A stretch of DNA of 64,000 bases, from NCBI GenBank assembly GCA_031315865.1, contig JALDRJ010000002.1, positions 3,384,001 through 3,448,000 of the forward strand, given 5' to 3'. Source of the DNA: Nitrospirales bacterium (GTDB lineage: Bacteria; Nitrospirota; Nitrospiria; Nitrospirales; UBA8639). The notes under the pieces were generated by a model. It saw only the letters and a list, made by a program, of their open reading frames with translations, was not told where the DNA came from and ran no database searches. The position numbers and the translations under genes are program-made. This document shows, in pieces, positions 55,502 through 63,227 of the stretch; within the stretch, counting starts at the first letter, position 1; the number at the start of each line of letters is the position of its first letter.

Positions 55502-56149
55502 TTACGCCTCCTTGACCTGCTGGCTCATTTGTTGTTCCTGCCAAGCCCTGGGATACTCGATGGTCCCGGTCAGTCGAAAGCCCTCGATAAGTTGTTGAAG
55601 CCGTTTCCGGCGTACTTTTTCGTTCGATTCGGTCTTTCGCATCTCGTTTCTCACCGCACCAAGCCATTCGACACATTCTCCAAACTCTTCATCCAAGAGT
55701 ATTTCAAGATCTTTCCGCATGGCTTTGGCAAGAGAGGGAGATGCCCCGCTGGTACTGATCGCGACCCGTACCGGCCCGCGCTTAACAAGCGCAGGCATCG
55801 TGATCGTAGAAAGATCAGGTTGATCGATTGACCAGACGAGGAACCGTTCGGTCTTGGCCAGTTCATATAACTGTTTCGCGAGCTCGTGATCGTTCACCAC
55901 CGTGTTCACCACGACGGCCACCCCATTTTGCACATCTGTGGTACGAAATGTTCGCCCTCGATGAATGATTTTTCCGGAGGCCGTATACTTCCGAAGCGTG
56001 GTATGGAGTGTCGGGTTGACGACCGTGACTTTCCCCCCACTTTCAAGGATTCGATCGATCTTCTCGACCGCTTCTTCCTCGCCTCCAAGAACTAGGCAAG
56101 ACCGTCCTTGAATATTGAGTGAGATTTGAAATCCAACGTTACTGTCCAT
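55502..56149 (-). CDS. precorrin-2 dehydrogenase / sirohydrochlorin ferrochelatase (Met8/CysG-N type)
   Basis: 215 aa. Rossmann start SLNIQGRSCLVLGGEEEAVEKI, then WSIDQPDLSTITMPALVKRGPVRVAISTSGASPSLAKAMRKDLE, the hallmark of the CysG N-terminal/Met8p family with the catalytic Asp kept in the SIDQP segment. It oxidises precorrin-2 and may insert iron, supplying siroheme or another modified tetrapyrrole. AAGGA precedes the ATG. Coupled to the MTH1187-family gene. No uroporphyrinogen methyltransferase is in the window. Confidence 0.9.
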   Translation of the reverse strand: MDSNVGFQISLNIQGRSCLVLGGEEEAVEKIDRILESGGKVTVVNPTLHTTLRKYTASGKIIHRGRTFRTTDVQNGVAVVVNTVVNDHELAKQLYELAKTERFLVWSIDQPDLSTITMPALVKRGPVRVAISTSGASPSLAKAMRKDLEILLDEEFGECVEWLGAVRNEMRKTESNEKVRRKRLQQLIEGFRLTGTIEYPRAWQEQQMSQQVKEA

Positions 56150-56316
56150 AATTCATTCCTTTCCATTAACACAATCTAAACGAGCTGTATCTTACCTGAG
56201 ACCAAGACGTGAGGAAAAGTCTGACATGAGTTATGGCTGGACGGAAATAGAGACAGTCAGGCAGATCATAGATCAAGAGCCATGCGGTCACTTGGGCATG
56301 GGTAGACGGTATTTTC

Positions 56317-56817
56317 TCAAAAAAACGGGTCGGGTTTTGACTCCGTTTTCGAAGGCGTCTCGGAAAGGTCCGGTTCATCAGAAGACGGGACAGGTTCTTT
56401 CGGGGAAAGTTGAGGGGTGGAAGCGGGTGAGTTGGAAGCTGAATCTTCACCATCAAGCTCCGTACGTGAAGAGAAACCATTATCCGGTTTTTTGACTCGG
56501 AGAATGGGAGGATCCTTGACGAATGGAGCGTAGACCTGCACATCAAGCGTGATAGAGTCGCCCTGGTCGACTAAGAGCGATATTTCCGTCAGTTGTTTTT
56601 CAAAAGTTGCCAAGATCGCGCCATCTGGCGCTGATATGGTCAGAAGAAGACGACCGTCTTCCAACTGCTTTTTGACGACGGTCCCATGTACGCCCGAATG
56701 TTTAGTGGCTAACCCTTTCGGAAAATAAGGCCCGAGGTACTTAGGCGCTACCGAAGGCACACCAAGACCAATCCCAATTCCGACGAGAAGAATGAAAAGC
56801 AAAAACCACACTTTCAT
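56317..56817 (-). CDS. membrane-anchored hypothetical protein
   Basis: 166 aa from the ATG at 56817, chosen because it starts directly at the membrane helix (KVWFLLFILLVGIGIGLGV); the frame extends 34 codons further upstream, overlapping the divergent Slp-like gene. After the helix comes a beta-rich domain (HGTVVKKQLEDGRLLLTISAP; SITLDVQVYAPFVKDPPILRVKK) and a low-complexity Ser/Pro/Glu tail. Function unknown. Confidence 0.7.
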   Translation of the reverse strand: MKVWFLLFILLVGIGIGLGVPSVAPKYLGPYFPKGLATKHSGVHGTVVKKQLEDGRLLLTISAPDGAILATFEKQLTEISLLVDQGDSITLDVQVYAPFVKDPPILRVKKPDNGFSSRTELDGEDSASNSPASTPQLSPKEPVPSSDEPDLSETPSKTESKPDPFF

Positions 56818-56871
56818 AATGTCATCTATCCGTGATTGTAGCATGAAATAGGGTCTTGAACAGAAAGTCAA

Positions 56872-56901
56872 CAGACATGTCAAAAGAAATTCTGATATAG
56901 T
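56872..56901 (+). promoter_or_regulatory. putative promoter, possibly leaderless
   Basis: CAGACA (56872-56877, 4/6), 18-bp spacer, TATAGT (56896-56901, 5/6). The start of transcription would fall at or within one or two bases of the ATG at 56908, leaving no room for a ribosome-binding site. Confidence 0.35.
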
Positions 56902-56907
56902 ACGACC

Positions 56908-57468
56908 ATGTTGAGGCATTGGTCTTTCACTATCCTGGCCATTGGCGCGTTGATCTTACAGAGTTGTTCCTCAACCCCGTATGAGCTCCCTGAGTCGCTA
57001 GAATCGGCAATTGACGAAAATTTGTCATTTCGTGAAATTTCTGAAGACCCAGCGCATTATCAAGGAAAACTCGTTCGACTGGGCGGAGAAGTCCTTCATG
57101 TGGAAGGCTTAAAAAATGGTACACAGCTTGAAGTCTTACAACTTCCGCTCGATGACTGGCACAGGCCTGAACATCCTCGAACCGCCTCTGCCGGTCGGTT
57201 TATGGCAGTCAATGAAACATTCATCGATCCCGCAACGCTTCCTCCGAACACACGGATTACCATCGTCGGCAAGATCACGGGTTTTCAAGTCGCCCCGTTA
57301 GATGAAATGGACTACCAATATCCAACACTCACAATTCGACATCTGCATGTCTGGGAAAATTATTCCCCTCCGAATTATTCGGAAAACGGTCCGTATTGGA
57401 ATATTTTCGGAGGTGGCGGAACGGGGATTGGATCGGGAGGCGGCGTCAGCGTCGGAATAGGCTTTTAA
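56908..57468 (+). CDS. Slp-family outer-membrane lipoprotein
   Basis: 186 aa. Lipoprotein signal peptide with lipobox L-Q-S-C (C20), then Slp domain features (EDPAHYQGKLVRLGGEVL; GRFMAVNETFIDPATLPPNTRITIVGKITG; YPTLTIRHLHVWE). A Gly-rich tail (GGGGTGIGSGGGVSVGIGF) is typical of the family. Slp proteins are stationary-phase or acid/starvation-associated outer-membrane lipoproteins in enterics; the role here is unknown. It is 15 bp before the Sel1-repeat gene. Confidence 0.9.
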   Translation: MLRHWSFTILAIGALILQSCSSTPYELPESLESAIDENLSFREISEDPAHYQGKLVRLGGEVLHVEGLKNGTQLEVLQLPLDDWHRPEHPRTASAGRFMAVNETFIDPATLPPNTRITIVGKITGFQVAPLDEMDYQYPTLTIRHLHVWENYSPPNYSENGPYWNIFGGGGTGIGSGGGVSVGIGF

Positions 57469-57483
57469 TCATTGCACACTCAC

Positions 57484-58095
57484 ATGATGAAATGGTTTTC
57501 CTTCACGTTGATCGCCATCGCCATGGGATGCTTGGGCCTGCTTGCGTTTCCAACATTCTCAGCGGGGAGCTATCTTGATGGGGAAGAGGCCTATCTCAAC
57601 CAAGATTTTGAAGTCGCCTTGCAATATTGGGAACCTTTGGCTCGACAAGGCAATGCCGAAGCACAAAACATGCTGGGGTATATGTATCGCCATGGACAAG
57701 GTCTTCCCCAAGATTATAAAAAAGCCCGCCAGTGGTACAGACTCGCAGCCGACCAGGGCAATGCTCGTGCGCAGAATAATCTGGGAGTAATGTATCGACT
57801 CGGGCTTGGTGGCGCACAAGATTATCACGAAGCCTTCCTGTGGTTTCAACGTGCAGCTGAGCAAGGCAATGGTGGTGGCCAAAGCCATCTTGGCCTGATG
57901 TATTACAAGGGAGAAGGCGTCCCCAAGGATAATGTCAAAGCCTACATGTGGGCGACGCTGTCGGCTGAGCAAGACATCGAGCAAGCCACCCAAGCCTTAA
58001 TTGTCCTCGAACAAGAAATGTCAGCAGAGGAGATTTCCGAAGCGAAGGAAGCGGCCAAGAAGTGGAAGCCAAGGGGAGAAGAGACCATGCTTTGA
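57484..58095 (+). CDS. exported Sel1-repeat protein
   Basis: 203 aa. Signal peptide (MMKWFSFTLIAIAMGCLGLLAFPTFSAG), then three Sel1/TPR-like repeats of the pattern A-x-Q-G-N-A-x-A-Q-x-x-L-G-x-M-Y-x-x-G-x-G-x-x-Q-D-Y-x-x-A, and a fourth partial. Sel1 proteins scaffold signalling or secretion assemblies. Two adjacent ATGs (57484, 57487). It lies between the Slp lipoprotein and another exported protein, so all three may be one extracytoplasmic transcription unit. Confidence 0.88.
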   Translation: MMKWFSFTLIAIAMGCLGLLAFPTFSAGSYLDGEEAYLNQDFEVALQYWEPLARQGNAEAQNMLGYMYRHGQGLPQDYKKARQWYRLAADQGNARAQNNLGVMYRLGLGGAQDYHEAFLWFQRAAEQGNGGGQSHLGLMYYKGEGVPKDNVKAYMWATLSAEQDIEQATQALIVLEQEMSAEEISEAKEAAKKWKPRGEETML

Positions 58096-58157
58096 CGGTG
58101 TGAGATAGATTCAATGAAGTTTGCGGAACCTATTCATATTTCGGGAGGAGAAAATCA

Positions 58158-58529
58158 ATGAGGACTAGCATCTATGTTGCCGGAGCGATCGTCATGCTCA
58201 GTATGGCTCAATCGGTCTCAGCGGCTGAAGGAGCGATTTCAAAAGACTATCAAGGCATGTGGGGAGCCGGTGGATGCGGGAAAGCGAAATATTACATGCA
58301 AATCGAAGGAAACGGCATGCGCATGTATGCGGCGGATAAGCGAATCGCTTTAGGAAATTGGGATGTCCGGGATGTGCAAAAGAGCGGAGACCGTCTCATC
58401 ATCGATACGAAAGAAACCAATTCGCAGAAAGCCACTCATATGGAACTGTCCAAACTGCCAAACGGACACCTCACATTGATGCTGAAAATCGGAGGGAACG
58501 GCGGCGTTGATGACTTGTCTCGCTGTTAA
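58158..58529 (+). CDS. small exported hypothetical protein
   Basis: 123 aa. Signal peptide (RTSIYVAGAIVMLSMAQSVSAA), then a compact beta-rich domain (WGAGGCGKAKYYMQIEGNGMRMYAADKRIALGNWDV) with one Cys near its start and a C-terminal Cys, which may pair. GGGAGGAG precedes the ATG. Family unknown; it could be a lipocalin-like fold but this is a guess. Confidence 0.75.
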   Translation: MRTSIYVAGAIVMLSMAQSVSAAEGAISKDYQGMWGAGGCGKAKYYMQIEGNGMRMYAADKRIALGNWDVRDVQKSGDRLIIDTKETNSQKATHMELSKLPNGHLTLMLKIGGNGGVDDLSRC

Positions 58530-58939
58530 TCCACGCGTTGTTTCCAAATCCGTACACTCCCAAGACGCTGCTGCCATCATGAATCACCCTCACCTCATAT
58601 CGATATGTTTCTGGCTAAATTGCAGACACTTCGAGTCGAAATTTCACAGATTGAATGTGACCCCACCGTTCTCTTATGCATGGCCTGTACGACTCACGAC
58701 GAGACATAGTTTTTCTGCTTTCATCGACAAAACGAGTTCATGATCGTGAGTCGTTTATGAGGTGGCATTAATCATAAAAATGACCTGACTCCCGTGTGCG
58801 TGTTTTCGGAATTTACGTTTCAATGACTAGCGAAAAAATGGAAGGCCACGTTAATCGTCGTGGATAAAGATGTCGTCCTCTCTCAAAAAACTGTTTGACT
58901 CACCTACCCCCATTTCATTGGCACTCATCTCCATATCCC
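58530..58939. other. 410-bp intergenic region with a long-armed inverted repeat
   Basis: No gene seen. It contains an 11-bp perfect inverted repeat with a 44-nt loop (58689-58754, separate entry). The rest shows no promoter or terminator match. Confidence 0.4.
58689..58754. repeat. 11-bp perfect inverted repeat, 44-nt loop
   Basis: ACGACTCACGA (58689-58699) and its exact reverse complement TCGTGAGTCGT (58744-58754). No T-tract follows, so it is not an ordinary terminator. It could be a regulator dyad, a structured RNA or remnant element ends. Confidence 0.6.
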
Positions 58940-60235
58940 ATGCCCTGCCGCTATGACCTCGCAATTATTGGAGCTGGCGCCGCTGGTTTAGCCGCTGCCA
59001 TCTTTTCCGCAGAAACTCAGCCAGGACTCAAAGTTGTGCTGGTCGACAGCGCCAAAAGTCTTGGGGCCAAGATTCTGGTCTCTGGTGGCGGGCGCTGCAA
59101 TGTGACGAATGCCACCGTGACTCCTAAAGACTTCCATGCACCTTCGCGCATTGTTGAGAGAATTTTGAAGCGTTTCGATGAGCATAGGACTGTTCAATGG
59201 TTTGAATCCATGGACGTTTCTCTTAAGCAAGAACCAACAGGAAAGATCTTTCCAGTGATGAACAAAGCGCGTACGGTGTTGAACGCTCTACTGAGTCGAT
59301 GCGGCGCCTTGGGGGTCCAAATCAAGACCAATCATCGTGTGCATTCGGTGATCAAACGCAGCCAGTGCTTTGCCGTTCAAACAACATGTGGCGTCATCAC
59401 GGCTCGGCGAGTGATCATGGCCACAGGAGGCAAATCTTTACCAAAGACCGGATCAGATGGATCTGGGTGGGATATCGTGAGACAACTCGGGCATACCGTT
59501 ACCGCTTGTTATCCCGCCCTGGTTCCTCTTGTGTTGTCCGATATTTTTTTTCATAAGACGCTGTCCGGAATTTCTCACCAGTGTGCTGTCACAACCAGGG
59601 TGCAGAATCGGGTTATCGACCGTCGAAGCGGCAGTCTCCTCTGGACGCACTTTGGCGTAAGCGGACCAGTCGTGATGGATGCCAGCCGGTTTTGGGTGAA
59701 GGCCCACCAGGCAGGCGATGGTCCTGTACTATCGATTTCGTTCTTTCCCGAACACACTTTTGCAGAGGTTGAACAATGGCTACTACCTAAGTCCCGCTCC
59801 AAAAATCTGGCCTCCCACCTTTCCACACACCTTCCACATAGAGTGGCCGTTACACTAGATGAATATGTAGCGGACCAGATCGCCCCTCATTCAACAATCT
59901 CTGACAGATCCAAAGTTACCGGGTTCCCCTTGAATGAATTGTCACGTCAGACAAGACGTACCATCAGCCATGCATTGACAGATTTAACGCTCCCGGTCGT
60001 AGACTCTCGCGGATGGAATCATGCGGAAGTCACGGCTGGAGGTGTCCCTCTTTCTGAGATCAATGTCAGCACGATGGAATCGCGTCGCCAACCAGGGTTG
60101 TACCTGATTGGCGAAATACTCGACTGCGACGGCCGTATCGGTGGATTCAATTTTCAATGGGCATGGTCGACAGGACATATTGCCGGCTGTCATGCAGCGA
60201 AGATGATTGAAGCGTCGTCGACGATAGAGACATGA
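58940..60235 (+). CDS. HI0933/YhiN-family flavoprotein
   Basis: 431 aa. The ATG at 58940 begins directly at the FAD fold DLAIIGAGAAGLAAAIFSAE; an in-frame TTG lies 15 codons upstream. Family markers: SGGGRCNVTNATV, KTGSDGSGWDIVRQLGHTV, LLWTHFGVSGPVVMDASR, AEVTAGGVPLSEI and GLYLIGEILDCDGRIGGFNFQWAWSTG. FAD-binding oxidoreductase of unknown substrate, widespread in bacteria. No ribosome-binding site is evident; it probably has its own promoter in the gap upstream. Confidence 0.93.
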   Translation: MPCRYDLAIIGAGAAGLAAAIFSAETQPGLKVVLVDSAKSLGAKILVSGGGRCNVTNATVTPKDFHAPSRIVERILKRFDEHRTVQWFESMDVSLKQEPTGKIFPVMNKARTVLNALLSRCGALGVQIKTNHRVHSVIKRSQCFAVQTTCGVITARRVIMATGGKSLPKTGSDGSGWDIVRQLGHTVTACYPALVPLVLSDIFFHKTLSGISHQCAVTTRVQNRVIDRRSGSLLWTHFGVSGPVVMDASRFWVKAHQAGDGPVLSISFFPEHTFAEVEQWLLPKSRSKNLASHLSTHLPHRVAVTLDEYVADQIAPHSTISDRSKVTGFPLNELSRQTRRTISHALTDLTLPVVDSRGWNHAEVTAGGVPLSEINVSTMESRRQPGLYLIGEILDCDGRIGGFNFQWAWSTGHIAGCHAAKMIEASSTIET

Positions 60236-60278
60236 TAGACGTACTTGCACGAAAATGCGTCATGTTCATGTTCATTGC

Positions 60279-60308
60279 TTGACAGGCCTTCACAAGTATA
60301 CGTACGAT
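60279..60308 (+). promoter_or_regulatory. putative sigma-70 promoter
   Basis: Perfect TTGACA (60279-60284), 18-bp spacer and TACGAT (60303-60308), the same -35/-10 pair and spacing as the promoter at 4010. It drives the His-rich small gene 22 bp further. Confidence 0.45.
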
Positions 60309-60329
60309 ACCGCTACAGGTAACTGCGCC

Positions 60330-60626
60330 ATGAAACGCTTTCAACATCCCCTCATGATCTTCGCCTTGCTTGCGTGCTTTATGTTCGTGAGCAGCGCGTT
60401 ATCGTCACAGGCTGCGGATCACAGCACCCACCACACACATCATAAAGCCAGCACGCATACTAGCAACATTTGTTCATGGATGTGTGCAGCGGGACACATT
60501 CTGCAAAGCGTGGACTTTGAATTACGCGTCCCCATGCTTGCCACTCTGGCCTTCGAAAACGTGTTCCCTTCCTCAGTGGATCTTCTTGTTTCACGTTTTT
60601 CTCAGTCCCGGGCTCCACCATTCTAA
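60330..60626 (+). CDS. small exported His- and Cys-containing protein, possibly metal-binding
   Basis: 98 aa from the ATG at 60330, which begins at a signal peptide (KRFQHPLMIFALLACFMFVSSALSSQAA). The mature start DHSTHHTHHKASTHTSN contains six His, followed by ICSWMCAAGH (two Cys). This resembles small periplasmic proteins found with copper genes. Upstream of a Met-rich outer-membrane protein and a cupredoxin, supporting a role in copper or other metal handling (inference). Confidence 0.7.
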   Translation: MKRFQHPLMIFALLACFMFVSSALSSQAADHSTHHTHHKASTHTSNICSWMCAAGHILQSVDFELRVPMLATLAFENVFPSSVDLLVSRFSQSRAPPF

Positions 60627-60751
60627 AAGTTTTCACCATTCAAACAGTACATCTTTAGCGATCGAGTCGCCATGAGCCTGCCGTCTCCAGCGTTGTAAGC
60701 TTTTCACGGCAAGGATGTTCTTAAGCATTCGTTTTTTCGGTATTTTCGATC

Positions 60752-60773
60752 GCTATTACATTGCTATTACATT
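60752..60773. repeat. two tandem 11-bp repeats
   Basis: GCTATTACATT occurs twice in direct tandem (60752-60762, 60763-60773), 46 bp before the ATG of the outer-membrane protein gene. It could be a pair of regulator sites one helical turn apart, or AT-rich chance. Confidence 0.4.
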
Positions 60774-60818
60774 ATTGAATACTTTTCTTATTTTATTTTT
60801 GGAGTCTGAAAAAGCAAC

Positions 60819-61994
60819 ATGTTGGACAAGTACTATCATTTACGAATCAGGTCTTTGACAATGTTTCGCTTCTTCCTTTCTTTTGGTTGTGCATTCACAT
60901 TGGCCATGACCATGTGTGTCAACCACGTATCCGCCGCCCTGCTCGACGGCATGCTTGATGGTTTTGAAGAGTCGCTTTCGCAGAAACTTGCGAAGAAGGG
61001 TGAGAAGTTAACAGTTGGAAACTTTTACACACCAGAGCGGGCAGATTCACATGGCCCGATAGGCATGATGGGTGAACATACACACAATATCGGCGAGCTC
61101 ATGTTCTCCTATCGCTACATGCAGATGGAAATGGATGGAATCCGGGATGGAACCTCGAGTTTGTCTCACCTGGACGTCAGAAATCGGGGCTACGCGGTGG
61201 TTCCAACCTACATGCGTATGCAGATGCACATGTTTGGGGCCATGTATGGCGTGAATGAGACGCTCACAGTGACGGCGATGTTGCCATATATACGCAATAC
61301 GATGAATCATCTGGCCGGCATGCCGCTAGGTGCAGCTAAATTTCAGACTCGCTCAGAAGGCGCAGGAGACCTCAAGATTGGGTCTCTATGGAGGCTATAC
61401 GCGTTCGAAGCCCCAAGCATCGGGGCCCATCGTTTTCATTTTAATTTCACCGTGAGCCTGCCGACTGGCGACATCACTCAAAAGGGTACGACTCCGCTCG
61501 GATCCATACGGCTTCCCTATCCGATGCAATTGGGCTCAGGCACGGTGGAAGTACTTCCCGGCATCACCTACGGGGGAGCTAAAGACAATTTCTCCTGGGG
61601 TTTTCAAACCGTCGGGACGTACCGGATTGCACGCAATAAAGCCGGTTATTCCAAAGGTGACGAATATGAAGTTAATGGATATGCGGCGTACGCCTGGACG
61701 AATTGGATCAGTAATTCCGTTCGTTTTCGCTGGCACCAGTGGTTTGACTACGACGGGCAAGATACGAGAATCACGAGACCGACTTCACCTCAATTGGTCT
61801 TTACTGCCGACCCGAATCTTCGAGGTGGAAAGCGGCTTGACATCACAGGAGGCGTGAACTTCCTCTTGCCGGAGATTCTTGGGTTAGAACATCGAGTAGG
61901 GGTCGAAGGTGGCGTACCGATCTATCAAAACTTAGACGGTCCACAGCTTGAAACCGACTGGATGGTCATGTTTGGCTGGCAGGTCATTAATTAG
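60819..61994 (+). CDS. outer-membrane beta-barrel protein, Met-rich, putative metal-linked transporter
   Basis: 391 aa. The signal peptide lies after a 14-residue extension (the internal ATG at 60861 gives a more usual signal, MFRFFLSFGCAFTLAMTMC). The mature N-terminus has Met/His-rich stretches (GPIGMMGEHTHNIGELMFSYRYMQMEMDG; MRMQMHMFGAMYGV), then alternating amphipathic strands (FHFNFTVSLPTGD, WGFQTVGTYRI, VRFRWHQWFDYDG, HRVGVEGGVPIYQ) ending at MFGWQVIN, a barrel-type architecture of the transporter/phenol MetA-like family often found near copper genes. Function inferred only. Confidence 0.8.
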   Translation: MLDKYYHLRIRSLTMFRFFLSFGCAFTLAMTMCVNHVSAALLDGMLDGFEESLSQKLAKKGEKLTVGNFYTPERADSHGPIGMMGEHTHNIGELMFSYRYMQMEMDGIRDGTSSLSHLDVRNRGYAVVPTYMRMQMHMFGAMYGVNETLTVTAMLPYIRNTMNHLAGMPLGAAKFQTRSEGAGDLKIGSLWRLYAFEAPSIGAHRFHFNFTVSLPTGDITQKGTTPLGSIRLPYPMQLGSGTVEVLPGITYGGAKDNFSWGFQTVGTYRIARNKAGYSKGDEYEVNGYAAYAWTNWISNSVRFRWHQWFDYDGQDTRITRPTSPQLVFTADPNLRGGKRLDITGGVNFLLPEILGLEHRVGVEGGVPIYQNLDGPQLETDWMVMFGWQVIN

Positions 61995-62012
61995 TGACAA
62001 CGTTTTATTCAT

Positions 62013-62158
62013 ATGGGTATCTCTAAAAACGAGGATTTTTCTGGGAAGGCAAGGAAGCCGCGCGCGGATAACCGCAGTATATGCAGGAATACATGAGGGT
62101 TTGAGCACGCAGTTGACACCGCCATCGCGGAAAAGAACAGTGTTTAGAGGTACCCATA
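62013..62158. mobile_element. MITE-like element with 19-bp imperfect inverted ends and TA borders
   Basis: Left end TATGGGTATCTCTAAAAAC (62013-62031) matches the reverse complement of the right end (62140-62158, TATGGGTACCTCTAAACAC) at 17 of 19 positions. The ends begin and end with TA, compatible with a TA target duplication as in the IS630/Tc1-mariner group. It is 146 bp with no coding capacity, between the barrel gene and the cupredoxin gene. The family is unproven. Confidence 0.55.
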
Positions 62159-62200
62159 ACATGTTTTGTGGGCCGGGACGATAGCCAAAGGAGTTCAACG

Positions 62201-63007
62201 ATGACACGGATATCTCGCGTAGGACTGATCGGCTTTATGTGCACCCTGGGATTCTGGTCTGCCACATCGGCTTACGAAATCGTCGAGGTGAATGATCCAG
62301 GCAAACTCACGGGAACGGTATCCTTTTCAGGACATGTCCCGGCTCCACGAACATTCGAGGTCCAAAAAAATCCGGAGATTTGCGGGTCACAACGATCCTT
62401 AACCAAGGTCTCCGTACACAATGGACGGTTACAGGGAGTTGTACTGGCCCTGCAACATGTGACAGGCGGAAAAGCCTTTGAAGAAAAAACGCTGCATGCG
62501 AATCGTCCTGGAAAAGGAGAGTTTCATTATCAGGCAGGTAAGCAGCTCGCATTGAACGTTCGGACTGAGAACTGTAACTTTGGCCCCTTCACGGGGGTCG
62601 TGGCGCGTGATCAGCCGGTTCGCTTTTCAAACCGGGACTCGATCAAACACACGCTTCACACCTACGTCAAGCGAGGAACGAAGGCTACGATCCTGAAAAC
62701 GGTGCACAACCGCGGCATTCAACCCTCCTCGACTATCGAAGAAACGTTCACCGAACAGAAGTTGCCTGATCCTGGCGTCGTAGCTCTTACCTGTGACCGC
62801 CATGACTTCATGGAAAATTGGCTCTACGTCGTGGACAATCCCTATTTTGCCGTTTCCGATGAGAACGGACAGTTCCATATCGACGGCATCCCTCCTGGTG
62901 ATTATCACCTTGTGGCCTGGCACCCGATCCTGGGAACCCAAGAACACACAGTCACCATTGCGCCACAAAGGGACACAGCGCTCCATTTTAGCTTCAAGAA
63001 GCCTTAA
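62201..63007 (+). CDS. cupredoxin-type exported protein with carboxypeptidase-regulatory-like domain
   Basis: 268 aa. AAAGGAG before the ATG at 62201 (a frame extension of 11 codons upstream is rejected). Signal peptide (GLIGFMCTLGFWSATSAYE). The middle domain has a His in RDSIKHTLHTYV and ALTCDRHDFMENWLYV, whose C-x2-H-x2-M fits type 1 copper ligands of the plastocyanin-like group. The C-terminal part (FAVSDENGQFHIDGIPPGDYHLVAWHPILGTQ) is a carboxypeptidase-regulatory-like module. Probably a periplasmic copper-binding or electron-transfer protein, next to the Met-rich outer-membrane protein; the copper ligands are assigned by eye. Confidence 0.85.
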   Translation: MTRISRVGLIGFMCTLGFWSATSAYEIVEVNDPGKLTGTVSFSGHVPAPRTFEVQKNPEICGSQRSLTKVSVHNGRLQGVVLALQHVTGGKAFEEKTLHANRPGKGEFHYQAGKQLALNVRTENCNFGPFTGVVARDQPVRFSNRDSIKHTLHTYVKRGTKATILKTVHNRGIQPSSTIEETFTEQKLPDPGVVALTCDRHDFMENWLYVVDNPYFAVSDENGQFHIDGIPPGDYHLVAWHPILGTQEHTVTIAPQRDTALHFSFKKP

Positions 63008-63227
63008 AGCCTTTTGCTGTACCACCTCATCGTTTTTTGACATCAACCGCCTGTCTCGTCAATGTTTCCTCAGTCGAGTTCTACGCCTGAGCCTCGACAT
63101 AGAATCACGCATTCTTCTTCTTTCAACTGTCTCCCTTCTTGAAAATATGCTATATTCGCGGCGCATTCATAAATCGCAGACCATTCTTTGAGACACCATC
63201 ATACGTTGCGCAAGAACAGGAGGCCTC

